Position numbers and translations under genes: made by a program. Shown one piece after another: positions 1-8,600 of a stretch of 47,435 nt of DNA. The notes below the pieces were generated by a model. The model saw only the letters and a list, made by a program, of their open reading frames with translations, did no database searches and had not been told where the DNA came from. How positions within the stretch are numbered: the stretch's first letter is position 1; every line of letters begins with the position of its first letter. This stretch comes from Flavobacteriales bacterium (GTDB lineage Bacteria > Bacteroidota > Bacteroidia > Flavobacteriales_D > Crocinitomicaceae), in the NCBI GenBank assembly GCA_947500755.1, contig CANMTO010000016.1, positions 1 to 47,435 on the forward strand, in the 5' to 3' direction.

Positions 1-339
1 TGTCTCCATGGCCAGGCGATAAATTTCACCCCCACCGATAATAAATAGGGTGCGTTCGTCTTCTTTGTATGCATCAATGCAATCCTTTAAGGTATGAAAG
101 ACCTTGCAGCCGGGTGCTTGAAAGGTTAGATTTCTGGTGATGACACAATTCTCTCGATTCTGTAAGGGCCGAAACCGTTCTGGGATGGAGTCGTAATTTT
201 TTCTACCCATCACTACGATTTGACCATTGGTCATTTCTTTGAAAAACTTCATGTCATTGGGAAGATTCCACATCAGGTCATTGTTTTTCCCAATGCCTCG
301 CTCTTCATCCATGGCAACGATTAATGAAAGCTTTTTCAT
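1..339 (-). CDS. folA: Dihydrofolate reductase, C-terminus cut by window edge
   Basis: Reduces dihydrofolate to tetrahydrofolate with NADPH, restoring the cofactor consumed by the thymidylate synthase encoded just upstream. The 113 codons visible begin [20 protein letters not shown], the normal DHFR N-terminus, followed by the [10 protein letters not shown] substrate-binding helix, [12 protein letters not shown] (NADPH contact) and the [11 protein letters not shown] glycine segment. About 50 residues are missing off the left edge. The ATG at 339-337 overlaps the thyA stop in an ATGA arrangement, so the two are probably translationally coupled as one folate/dTMP operon. Confidence 0.95.
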   Translation of the reverse strand, partial: MKKLSLIVAMDEERGIGKNNDLMWNLPNDMKFFKEMTNGQIVVMGRKNYDSIPERFRPLQNRENCVITRNLTFQAPGCKVFHTLKDCIDAYKEDERTLFIIGGGEIYRLAMET

Positions 340-1130
340 ACGGCTACCGCAGCTTTAATGTGTGGATGTGGGGCATAATTCTCTAATTCGAAATCTTCAA
401 ATTTAAATGCAAACAGATCCTTCACATCGGGATTGATTTTCATGGTTGGCAATGGTCTGCATTCCCTTGAACGTTGAAGCTTGGCTTGCTCTATGTGATT
501 AGTGTAAAGATGCGCATCGCCAAAGGTGTGGATAAACTCACCCGGTTCCAGGCCACATACTTGAGCCATCATTAAGGTGAGTAAGGCATATGAGGCAATG
601 TTAAAAGGAACGCCTAAAAAAGTATCCGCGCTTCGTTGATACAGTTGGCAACTCAGCTTTCCTTCTGCCACATAAAATTGAAACATGGTATGGCAAGGGG
701 GCAAGGCCATATCATTCACACACGAAACGTTCCATGCAGAAACTAATAAACGACGTGAATCTGGATTTTTTTTAATCTGTTCAACCACTTGTGATATTTG
801 GTCGATATGACCTCCATCTTGCGTGGGCCAAGAACGCCACTGGTAGCCGTATACAGGTCCAAGATTGCCATCTTCATCTGCCCATTCATCCCAAATAGAA
901 ACATTGTTGTCTTTTAAATACTTAATGTTGGTGTCACCTTGTAAAAACCAAAGCAGTTCATGAATAATCGAACGAAGGTGCAATTTTTTGGTGGTTACCA
1001 ATGGAAAACCCTCTGCGAGATTAAAACGCATTTGATACCCAAAAACGGAATAGGTACCTGTGCCCGTGCGGTCCTCCTTTTTTACGCCGTGGTCAAGAAT
1101 GTGCGTTAAGAGTTTGTGATATTGTTCCAT
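336..1130 (-). CDS. thyA: Thymidylate synthase ThyA
   Basis: Methylates dUMP to dTMP using methylenetetrahydrofolate, which is oxidised to dihydrofolate. At 264 residues it has the same length as E. coli ThyA, and the catalytic cysteine falls at the same position (Cys146 in [12 protein letters not shown]). The phosphate-binding RTGTGT (about 21-26), the [17 protein letters not shown] substrate segment and GDAHLY are all present. It is the first gene of a thyA-folA pair, preceded by a TTG-N16-TACTTTCG promoter at 1138-1164. It shares the upstream region with a divergent small secreted-protein gene. Confidence 0.98.
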   Translation of the reverse strand: MEQYHKLLTHILDHGVKKEDRTGTGTYSVFGYQMRFNLAEGFPLVTTKKLHLRSIIHELLWFLQGDTNIKYLKDNNVSIWDEWADEDGNLGPVYGYQWRSWPTQDGGHIDQISQVVEQIKKNPDSRRLLVSAWNVSCVNDMALPPCHTMFQFYVAEGKLSCQLYQRSADTFLGVPFNIASYALLTLMMAQVCGLEPGEFIHTFGDAHLYTNHIEQAKLQRSRECRPLPTMKINPDVKDLFAFKFEDFELENYAPHPHIKAAVAV

Positions 1131-1137
1131 CGTAGTA

Positions 1138-1164
1138 CGAAAGTAAACTTTTATAAAAAACCAA
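1138..1164 (-). promoter_or_regulatory. Bacteroidota-type promoter for thyA
   Basis: Read on the minus strand, TTG (1164-1162) is followed after 16 bases by TACTTTCG (1145-1138), one mismatch from the TAnnTTTG -7 consensus. It lies seven bases from the thyA start codon, so the 5' leader would be very short. The assignment rests on consensus match only. Confidence 0.5.
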
Positions 1165-1231
1165 CTTGGGTTGTTTCGATGATTTTATTAACGGGATAAT
1201 AAACAATATTGAATTTGCGTACTTTCGTGGC

Positions 1232-1651
1232 ATGAAGCAGTGTTTTTTTTTGGTGTTCTGTGTAATTTTCAGTCAATCTCTCGTGGCGCAAGCTACAAAA
1301 AAGCTACCCAAAAAAATGGTTGGCACCTACCTTGGCAATCAACCCGCATACTTGGTTTCACAACACAATCAATCCATTCCTGTAGACTCAGCTGCGCTAA
1401 GCATTGAAGTGGCCCGAAATACGGTTTCCATATGCTATAAAACCCCGATGTTTTGTCCGGTATTGAATGGAAGTGTCACGGCAGTAAAAAAAATAGGAAA
1501 GGGCAGGAATCAAACTTGGAACGTTCAAGTAAGGACGGTAAATTCGTTGATACTCGAAGAGCTCATTTTCAATCCAAAAACAAAGGAGCTTATTCGAACA
1601 GGGATATTCCCTCAGCCTAATACGCGGCTAAAAAAATCACGGAAAAAATAG
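1232..1651 (+). CDS. Small secreted protein of unknown function
   Basis: I do not recognise a family. The 139-residue product starts with a clear signal peptide (MKQCFFLVFCVIFSQSLVAQ), so it is probably exported. The mature part has alternating hydrophobic strands, two cysteines close together (ICYKTPMFC) and a very basic tail (RLKKSRKK). There is no T9SS sorting domain, and no lipobox was recognised. The reading frame is open further upstream, but the ATG at 1232 is chosen because it puts the signal peptide at the N-terminus and sits four bases after a TACTTTCG element (1220-1227). Its 3' end overlaps the convergent sensor kinase gene by 15 bases. Confidence 0.7.
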   Translation: MKQCFFLVFCVIFSQSLVAQATKKLPKKMVGTYLGNQPAYLVSQHNQSIPVDSAALSIEVARNTVSICYKTPMFCPVLNGSVTAVKKIGKGRNQTWNVQVRTVNSLILEELIFNPKTKELIRTGIFPQPNTRLKKSRKK

Positions 1652-2968
1652 GGAGAAGGTGGTCCCTTTACCAGGGGCGCTTTTTACGTTGACCTTACCT
1701 CCGTGTGCATCAATAATCAGCTTCACATAGTATAGTCCGAGCCCATAGCCTTTTACGTTGTGTAGATTTCCCGTAGGTACCCGATAGAATTTATCAAAAA
1801 TTAAAGAAAGGTTTTCCTTTTTTATTCCAATTCCATTGTCCTCAATCTCAATCCAAATTCCCTGCTTGTCATTTCTTGTTTGTATGGTAATGTTTGGTAC
1901 CGATTCACAATATTTTATTGCATTTTCCAATAGGTTATAAATCACGTTGGTTAAATGAACCGCGTCTGCTTGTATAATATGATTATCAGCGTTTAAATCA
2001 ATGTGAATGATCCCGCCTTTTTCTAAGTGATGCAGCTCAAAGTTCTCCTTTACTTCATCCAATAATTCATTGACGTCAAACTGGTCTTTATTGAGGACCA
2101 CCTGATCTTTGTCTAATTTAGCGACGTTAAGTACGCGCTCTACTTGGTGCTCAAGGCGCTTGTTTTCCTTGTAGATGATACTTGCATATTTTTGAATTTG
2201 TTCCGCCGTGATTTCTGGTAGCCTCATCATCATCTCTGCCGATAAACTAATGGTGGAAATTGGCGTTTTGAGCTCATGGGTCATGTTGTTGATGAAATCT
2301 GTTTTAACTTCCGCTAAGCGATATTGACGCATAATAACGGTTACGCTAAAGGCGAAAAATGTGGCAATGACCACTAACATGAGGGTTAGATAAATCCATG
2401 GTGAGTAATCGTTCTGGGGTTCGATTTCTCCAAGTTCCAAATTCGGGAAATACACGGTAAAATAATGACCGTCTTTGGTTAAGTTCAGTTTCTCTGGTGT
2501 AATCTCATCGGTAGAAACAGCATCCGTGACATAGATGGAGTCTTTCTTGTAGCGCACCCGATTGCTTAATACAATTGAATCAGTAAAACAATCATAGATT
2601 CCATAGTAAAAATCCCTATGAATGTTCTGAATGTAGAATTCCTTTTTAAGTAAGGTTTCCAGATAAAAGGGCTGCAATTCTTCATTGAAATCTACGGTGT
2701 AATGGTTATTGGAGAGTTGCCTCACCGCACCGTACATATCCGTTTGATCCCCATCCCTTTTTTGAATGGTAGATAATACATTCATCAAAGAACGATGCAC
2801 GTGATCTTGAAATTCTTTTAGATTAAGACTGTCTTCTTTCTGCTGAATGGCCAAACTGACGTTTTGAGTCTCTATCGTACGACCAACCCATAACAACTGA
2901 ATAATCAAAATAGACAGCATCGAGAGTGCTCCTAAAATGATAACCGTGCTATTGGATTTGTTTTTCAT
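1637..2968 (-). CDS. Membrane-bound sensor histidine kinase
   Basis: A 443-residue two-component sensor in the inner membrane. Transmembrane helices at about 8-28 and 191-213 flank a roughly 160-residue extracytoplasmic sensor region of no recognised fold. The HisKA domain follows with His231 in NMTHELKTPIS, then an HATPase_c domain with the N box (NLLENAIK, Asn349), DNGIGI (377-382) and GYGLGLYY. All residues needed for autophosphorylation are present. No response regulator lies beside it, so its partner must be encoded elsewhere. It starts six bases after the ferredoxin-NADP reductase gene and is probably co-transcribed with it. The signal sensed cannot be told from sequence. Confidence 0.9.
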   Translation of the reverse strand: MKNKSNSTVIILGALSMLSILIIQLLWVGRTIETQNVSLAIQQKEDSLNLKEFQDHVHRSLMNVLSTIQKRDGDQTDMYGAVRQLSNNHYTVDFNEELQPFYLETLLKKEFYIQNIHRDFYYGIYDCFTDSIVLSNRVRYKKDSIYVTDAVSTDEITPEKLNLTKDGHYFTVYFPNLELGEIEPQNDYSPWIYLTLMLVVIATFFAFSVTVIMRQYRLAEVKTDFINNMTHELKTPISTISLSAEMMMRLPEITAEQIQKYASIIYKENKRLEHQVERVLNVAKLDKDQVVLNKDQFDVNELLDEVKENFELHHLEKGGIIHIDLNADNHIIQADAVHLTNVIYNLLENAIKYCESVPNITIQTRNDKQGIWIEIEDNGIGIKKENLSLIFDKFYRVPTGNLHNVKGYGLGLYYVKLIIDAHGGKVNVKSAPGKGTTFSLFFP

Positions 2969-2974
2969 GGCAAT

Positions 2975-3985
2975 CTAAAAGCCTTGAACGCCATTTACGG
3001 TAGTATACTTCAATACATTTTTCTTTTCTGGGTGGATGCGTGCAAAAGCGGATTGCACAGCGAGCGTTCCCTCATGAAACCCGCAAAGAATCAACTTTAA
3101 TTTGTTTTCATAGGTATTCATATCCCCAATGGCATAAATTCCAGGGATATTGGTCGAATAGTCTAAGGTATTCACCTTGATGGCATTTTTTTCTATTTCC
3201 AAGCCCCAATCTGAAATAGGACCTAAGCTTGGTTTTAAGCCAAAAAGCGGAATGAAATGGTCTACTGTTCTGCGGATTTCGCCCTGATGTTGATGGGTAA
3301 TAATCACTTCCTCTAGGGTACCGTTACCTGCTAATCCTGTAACCTCTGCCTCAGTAATTAAATCGATTTTACCTTGCTCAGCTAAGTCGATTACTTTTTG
3401 AACGGAGTCTAAATGTCCTCGAAAAGACGCACTTCGGTGCACTAAGGTAACCGATGAGGCAATGTTGTTTTCTACGAGAAAGATGGACCAATCCAAGGCA
3501 GAATCTCCTCCTCCTGCAATAACACAGGCTTTATCTTGATAAAATTTAGGATCGCGTATGATGTACTCAACCCCTTTGTCTTCAAAGTTCGAAAGATTGT
3601 CAATCGGGGGCTTTCTTGGTTCGAAAACACCCAATCCGCCAGCGATCATGACAATGGGGGCGCAATGTTCGGTTCCTTTTACTGTAGTTACGTTAAAGGT
3701 GCCATCTTCCAAGGCATCAATCGACATCGCAGCTTCACCCAAAGTGAAACCAGGCTTAAATGGCGCGGCTTGAGCCATCAGGTTATCAATGAGATCCCCT
3801 GCTAATATTTCCGGAAATCCCGGGATATCGTATATCGGTTTCTTAGGGTAGATTTCAGAACATTGTCCACCCGGTTGTGGTAATGAATCAATTAAATGGC
3901 AACGCAATTTTAAGAGTCCCGCCTCAAAAACCGTGAAGATACCAACGGGGCCAGCACCAATAATAATAATATCAGTTTGAATCAT
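2975..3985 (-). CDS. Ferredoxin/flavodoxin--NADP reductase, TrxR-like type
   Basis: An FAD- and NADPH-binding oxidoreductase of 336 residues passing electrons between NADP(H) and ferredoxin or flavodoxin, as in the Bacillus YumC class. The FAD-binding GAGPVGIF is at residues 10-17, PGGQCSEIYPKKPIYDIPG follows, the NADPH-binding glycine motif reads AGGGDSALDW, and the C-terminal FAD contact is YAIGDMN. The redox-active CxxC of thioredoxin reductases is absent, which separates the two families. It is the upstream partner of the orphan kinase (gap 6 bases). Whether the kinase monitors redox state is speculation. Confidence 0.9.
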   Translation of the reverse strand: MIQTDIIIIGAGPVGIFTVFEAGLLKLRCHLIDSLPQPGGQCSEIYPKKPIYDIPGFPEILAGDLIDNLMAQAAPFKPGFTLGEAAMSIDALEDGTFNVTTVKGTEHCAPIVMIAGGLGVFEPRKPPIDNLSNFEDKGVEYIIRDPKFYQDKACVIAGGGDSALDWSIFLVENNIASSVTLVHRSASFRGHLDSVQKVIDLAEQGKIDLITEAEVTGLAGNGTLEEVIITHQHQGEIRRTVDHFIPLFGLKPSLGPISDWGLEIEKNAIKVNTLDYSTNIPGIYAIGDMNTYENKLKLILCGFHEGTLAVQSAFARIHPEKKNVLKYTTVNGVQGF

Positions 3986-4037
3986 GGGGTTGAATTATTA
4001 CAATAAAGAGAGGTAACAAGTTTTTTTTACTTTTGTT

Positions 4038-5021
4038 TTAATAGTCAGGTCTAAGCGGCTTATTCTTCATGTCCCGCTCTATGCGCTCCATTACCTCTGA
4101 AGTAAGTAGGGATTGAATTTCCATGGCTTCCAAGTTTTCCATTAATTGGGTTTCATTACTCGCCCCTAAAATTACGGTACTTACATTCGGATTTTTAAGG
4201 CACCACGCCAAGCTTAGTTTCGTGCTGGTGGTACCAAGTTCGGTGGCTAATGTTTCAATCTTTCTTGCTTTATCAATTCGTTCCGCCGTTACGTTTTTAT
4301 CGCGAAGCCATTCCAGGCCCTCTATTCCAAGGCGGGTACCTGCTGGATTCCCATAGTTGTATTTTCCTGTTAATACGCCGGAGGCTAAGGGAGACCATAT
4401 CGTGGTTCCTAACCCCATCGTTTTATAGATTTGTTCGAATTCAACTTCTACCTTGTGTCTACAAAATAAATTGTATTCGGGTTGTTCCATCGTTGGCCCA
4501 ATCAAATGGTTTTGTTTGGCAAATACATGCGCTTCCATGATTTCTTGCGCGCTCCATTCAGAGGTGCCCCAGTATAAAATTTTACCTTGAGTGATCAAGT
4601 TATGCATGGCCCAAACCGTTTCCTCAATCGGCGTTGCTTTATCCGGACGGTGACAGAAAAATAAATCGATGTAATCTACTTGCAGGCGTTCAAGCGCTTG
4701 ATGGCACCCTTCCACTACATGCTTCCTACTTAATCCGCGTTGCGTGGGCCAAGTTCCACCCGTTCCAAAGAAGACCTTACTCGAGACTAAATAACTGTCG
4801 CGACTCCATCCGAGTTTTTTAAGGGTTTTACCCATCACCGTTTCACTCATTCCTCGCGCGTAAATCTCGGCGTTATCATAGAAATTGATGCCGTGTTCAT
4901 ACGCAATCGCCATTAACCGCTCTACCACGCGTTCATCAATTTGTTTTCCAAAAGTTAGCCACGATCCGAGCGAAAATCGGCTTACCTGAATTCCGGATTT
5001 TCCGAGCCTGTTGTATTCCAT
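4038..5021 (-). CDS. Aldo/keto reductase, voltage-gated K+ channel beta-like
   Basis: A predicted NADPH-dependent carbonyl reductase of 327 residues with a TIM-barrel fold. The catalytic tetrad is complete: Asp49 and Tyr54 (FYDNAEIYARG), Lys82 (SSKVFFG) and His124 (FFCHRPD). The C-terminal NADPH-binding part includes VILGASNETQLMENL. The sequence pattern and length fit the Kv-beta/YghZ-like AKR subgroup. The physiological substrate is unknown. A longer frame runs 50 codons upstream, but MEYNRLGKSGIQVSRF at 5021 is the family N-terminus and has a TACTTTTG -7 element just before it. It is transcribed divergently from the H-NOX gene. Confidence 0.9.
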   Translation of the reverse strand: MEYNRLGKSGIQVSRFSLGSWLTFGKQIDERVVERLMAIAYEHGINFYDNAEIYARGMSETVMGKTLKKLGWSRDSYLVSSKVFFGTGGTWPTQRGLSRKHVVEGCHQALERLQVDYIDLFFCHRPDKATPIEETVWAMHNLITQGKILYWGTSEWSAQEIMEAHVFAKQNHLIGPTMEQPEYNLFCRHKVEVEFEQIYKTMGLGTTIWSPLASGVLTGKYNYGNPAGTRLGIEGLEWLRDKNVTAERIDKARKIETLATELGTTSTKLSLAWCLKNPNVSTVILGASNETQLMENLEAMEIQSLLTSEVMERIERDMKNKPLRPDY

Positions 5022-5034
5022 GAATTTATTTTTG

Positions 5035-5042
5035 CAAAAGTA
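5035..5042 (-). promoter_or_regulatory. Putative -7 element for the aldo/keto reductase gene
   Basis: TACTTTTG on the minus strand matches the Bacteroidota TAnnTTTG consensus exactly and ends 13 bases before the start codon. No TTG is found at the expected upstream distance, so this is a half-site prediction. Confidence 0.4.
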
Positions 5043-5098
5043 CGCAAATATGTGTGAAAGTTGGTGTTGCAAATCAAGCCGGTTTTCAATCATTTCTT

Positions 5099-5106
5099 TA
5101 TATTTG
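5099..5106 (+). promoter_or_regulatory. Putative -7 element for the H-NOX kinase operon
   Basis: TATATTTG matches TAnnTTTG exactly and lies 18 bases before the H-NOX ATG. A clear -33 TTG at the right distance is missing. It would start the run of six plus-strand genes ending at 12417. Confidence 0.45.
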
Positions 5107-5124
5107 TTAAATAAATAATTGGAT

Positions 5125-5670
5125 ATGTACGGCCTAGTAAACAAAGCGATAAAGGATTTAGTGGTTACCAATTATGGCGAAGAAGCTTGGAACGAAATCG
5201 CATCGAGAGCAGGGTTTGATGAAGTTGAATTTATAGGATTACAACCTTATCCAGATAAATTAACCTATGACTTGGTTCGTCACGCTTCGGAAGTATTGAA
5301 AGCAGATGCTCATGTCATTTTAGAGGCGTTTGGTGAATATTGGATAACCTACACGGCAGAAGAAGGGTACGGTGAATTAATGGACTTGTCAGGTGATAAT
5401 TTCTCTGATTTTTTATCCAATCTTGATATGCTACATACGCGAATGAGCAATATGATGCCTCATTTGGCACCACCTCAATTCACTACAAGAAATGAAAAGT
5501 CCAAATCATTGGAATTAGAATATCGTTCCGAACGGGCCGGTCTTACCCCTATGCTCTTTGGATTAATTAAAGGATTGGGCAAACGATTTGGATTAAACTG
5601 CCGCATTAAACAACTTGTCGAGAAAGGTCCGGATTCGGATTGCCATGTGTTTTTGATTGAATGGGAATGA
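5125..5670 (+). CDS. H-NOX (HNOB) haem nitric-oxide sensor protein
   Basis: A stand-alone haem-binding sensor of 181 residues in the cytoplasm. Family hallmarks are visible: the N-terminus MYGLVNKAI, the proximal haem ligand His104 (MLHTRM), and the propionate-binding YxSxR motif as Tyr133-Arg-Ser135-Glu-Arg137. In the O2-binding Thermoanaerobacter H-NOX, a distal tyrosine lies five residues after this motif; here that position is Pro142, so an NO-selective sensor is expected (inference). A TTG six bases upstream could also start the frame, but ATG 5125 gives the family N-terminus. The stop codon overlaps the start of the next gene (ATGA), tying it to a partner kinase with an HNOBA domain. 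Confidence 0.93.
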   Translation: MYGLVNKAIKDLVVTNYGEEAWNEIASRAGFDEVEFIGLQPYPDKLTYDLVRHASEVLKADAHVILEAFGEYWITYTAEEGYGELMDLSGDNFSDFLSNLDMLHTRMSNMMPHLAPPQFTTRNEKSKSLELEYRSERAGLTPMLFGLIKGLGKRFGLNCRIKQLVEKGPDSDCHVFLIEWE

Positions 5671-8600
5671 GCACCGACGCCGAGCTAAACGAGTTATTTA
5701 GTGCGTTAGAATTCGCAAACCCACATACCTTATTTGTTGGGAATGATTTTTCCCTGCTTAAAGTGGGTAAGGCCTTTCATAAAGCAATTAATTTATCTAC
5801 TTCGGATTCTTTTGACACCACCTTCGAGTGGGTCACGGGTGGGTCTTTTGATAAATTGCGCAATAACACTTCCCAACTTTTTTTTATACAGACGCACGAT
5901 GGGAGTAAACGGTATAAAATTTCAGGTAGGCCTGTGGAATGGGGGTATATTATCCATGGATCGCCCGTAATCAATGCGAATTTCCATATTTCAGCCTATC
6001 AGCTTACCTTAAAGGATTTTCCACAACAAGATTACATCGCAGAATATTTGTTCCTGCTTCAGGCGTCCACCAAAGCCTTGGAGGATTTACAGCGCCTCAA
6101 CCATGAATACCGACTAAAAAATAAAGCCTTAGAAGAGAGTAAGCAAGAATTATTGAATACCTCCTTATTTCCTGAGGAAAATCCGAATCCGGTATTGCGG
6201 ATTGGGGTAGGGTGTAAGTTGCTCTATGCTAACCCTTCATCGACACAATTTTTAAGGGACTTTAATTTTACCACAGACATTCTAAACGATAAAGAGCTTA
6301 ATGAACACTTGAATTATGCGCATGTGAATCACCTAGAAAATCATTCAGCTTACCTTACACGAAATAATAATACCTACCAGCTTAATATTCGAAAAAAAGG
6401 GTCCAATGAGTTTTTTAATCTGTATGCCGCGGATATTACTCATTTCGTCAATGAAGTGGCGCAGAAGGAAAATGAACTAACCGAACTGGCCTTAAAACTC
6501 AACGATCAGCAAGAATTTTACGAGTATATCCTAAATAATATTCCTTCAGATATTGCCGTATTTGATGATCAGCACCGCTATCTTTTCGTGAATCCACAAG
6601 GGATTAAAAGTTCAGAGACTCGTGAATTTATGATTGGAAAAGATGACTACGACTATTGCGCGTTAAAAGGAATATCTACTGCAGGAGCGGATTTTAGAAG
6701 GGCTAAGTTTCTTGAGGTGTTGAAACAAGACCGAGAAGTAGAATGGGAAGACGAGATACATGACGCTCACGGAAACCGCAAAGTGATCATGCGAAGGATG
6801 CGACCTATTTATAACCCAAACAATAAACAACGAAATGTTGTAGGGTACGGTATTGATATTACTCAAAGAAAATTGGCGGAAGAGGAAGTACAGAAATCGC
6901 ATTTAAGACTTACCCTCCTTGAACAATTCTTGAATGCCGCCTCAGATGCGGTGCAGGTGGCAGATGAATACGGCAATTTTGTGTACATCAACAAAGCGGC
7001 CTCCGAGCGTTTAGGGATTGCTGTTGAGGAAATTACAGCGTATAAAGTCTCGGATATTGACCATCAATTTAAAGATAAAAAAGCCTGGGAAGCCCACATT
7101 TCCTTTTTAAAGGAGAAGGGTTCTTTCTCTTCGGAGTCTGTTAATGTCAATCAAAAAAATGGTAAAACCATGGATGTGGAAGTGTATGTTCGCTTTCAAA
7201 TTATTGATGGCATAGGCTACATTATAGCGGCCTCAAGGGATATCTCTGAACGTAAGCTGGCAGAACGAATTGTTGCCTATAAAAATAAGTTTCAGGCCGT
7301 TATTATGGGGGTTGCAACGGAGTTTATTGATATTAAGCCTAACGAATTAGATGCCTTAATTAACAGCACCCTAGAGCGACTTGGTACGTTTATGAATGTA
7401 GATCGGGTTTATTTATTTGAATACAATTACGAAAACCAAACTACATCCAATACCCACGAGTGGGTTGCTCCGGGGATTAGTCCCGAATTAGAGAATCTTC
7501 AGGATATTCCCTTTGAATATGTGCCGGTTTGGGTAGAAACACATGCCAAGGGTGAGAATATTGAAGTCGAGAATACAAGTCAGCTTTCTGAGGGAATGTT
7601 TAAAAAGCTATTGGTCGATCAAGGAATTAAATCACTGATTGCCTTACCGTTAATGCACGAAGGAATTAGCTTGGGATTTGTTGGTTTGGATTCCGTAAAC
7701 GACTATCGAAAGTTCTATGAGGATGAGAAAGTGCTCCTGGTACTGCTTTCGCGCATGCTTGTAAATGTTAAGGAGCGAATTCGAAATATTACGGCAATTC
7801 AAGAATCCAATATCACCATTCAACAAATGAATGAGGAGCTACAGCATATTGTTCAGGCCGAAAAAACCGTCAATTTATTGGCAGATTCATTCCTTACTGG
7901 AACCGACTATGAAGCGATTTGCTGGGATATTGTGGAGAATATAATCTCTCAGCTAGATTTTGAGGATTGTGTGATTTATAAACTTGAGGATAAATCCTTG
8001 GTTCAAGTAGCCGCAATGGGCAATAAAACGAAACGCCGCAGGGTACTGAAGGATACAATGAAAATCCCCCTTGGGCAAGGTATCGTTGGAACCGTAGCAA
8101 AAACTGGCAAGCCTTTGCGAATTGATGACACCTCCCTCGATGAACGCTACATTGTCGACGATGAAAAAAGGCTTTCTGAGGTGGCGGTACCCATCAAATT
8201 AGGTCGTAAAATCTGGGGAGTCATAGATTCAGAAAATGATCAGGAAGGGTTTTTTACAGACCTTCATTTACGGGTTTTAATGACTATTTCGAACCTTTTA
8301 TCACAGAAAATATCAGCCCTTGAGGAACAAAAAACGAAAGAAAAGTTACAGCTAGAAATCTTAGAAATTAATACAGACCTTGAACGGCGGGTGATTGAAG
8401 AAACCAATCGAAATTTAGAACTCACTAAATCCATGTCTGACCAAGAGAAACTGGTAACGATCGGGGAGATTGCTTCCGGCATCGCACATGATTTGAATAC
8501 ACCCTTAGGTGCAATAAAAATAGGAGCGGAAAGCATTCGATTTACACTGGATAACCTGTTTGGCAATGTCGTGTCAAAATGTTCTGAAGCCCAAATAAAC

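Noticed and set aside
2975..3985. Thioredoxin reductase assignment
   Set aside because: The redox CxxC motif is missing, while the FAD and NADPH motifs and length fit ferredoxin-NADP reductases of the YumC type.
4028..4035. TACTTTTG on the plus strand as a promoter
   Set aside because: It points into the 3' end of a minus-strand gene with no plus-strand gene within reach; the match is expected by chance in AT-rich sequence.
4038..5171. Longer aldo/keto reductase frame starting at 5171
   Set aside because: The extension overlaps the divergent H-NOX gene and both promoter elements; family N-terminus begins at 5021.
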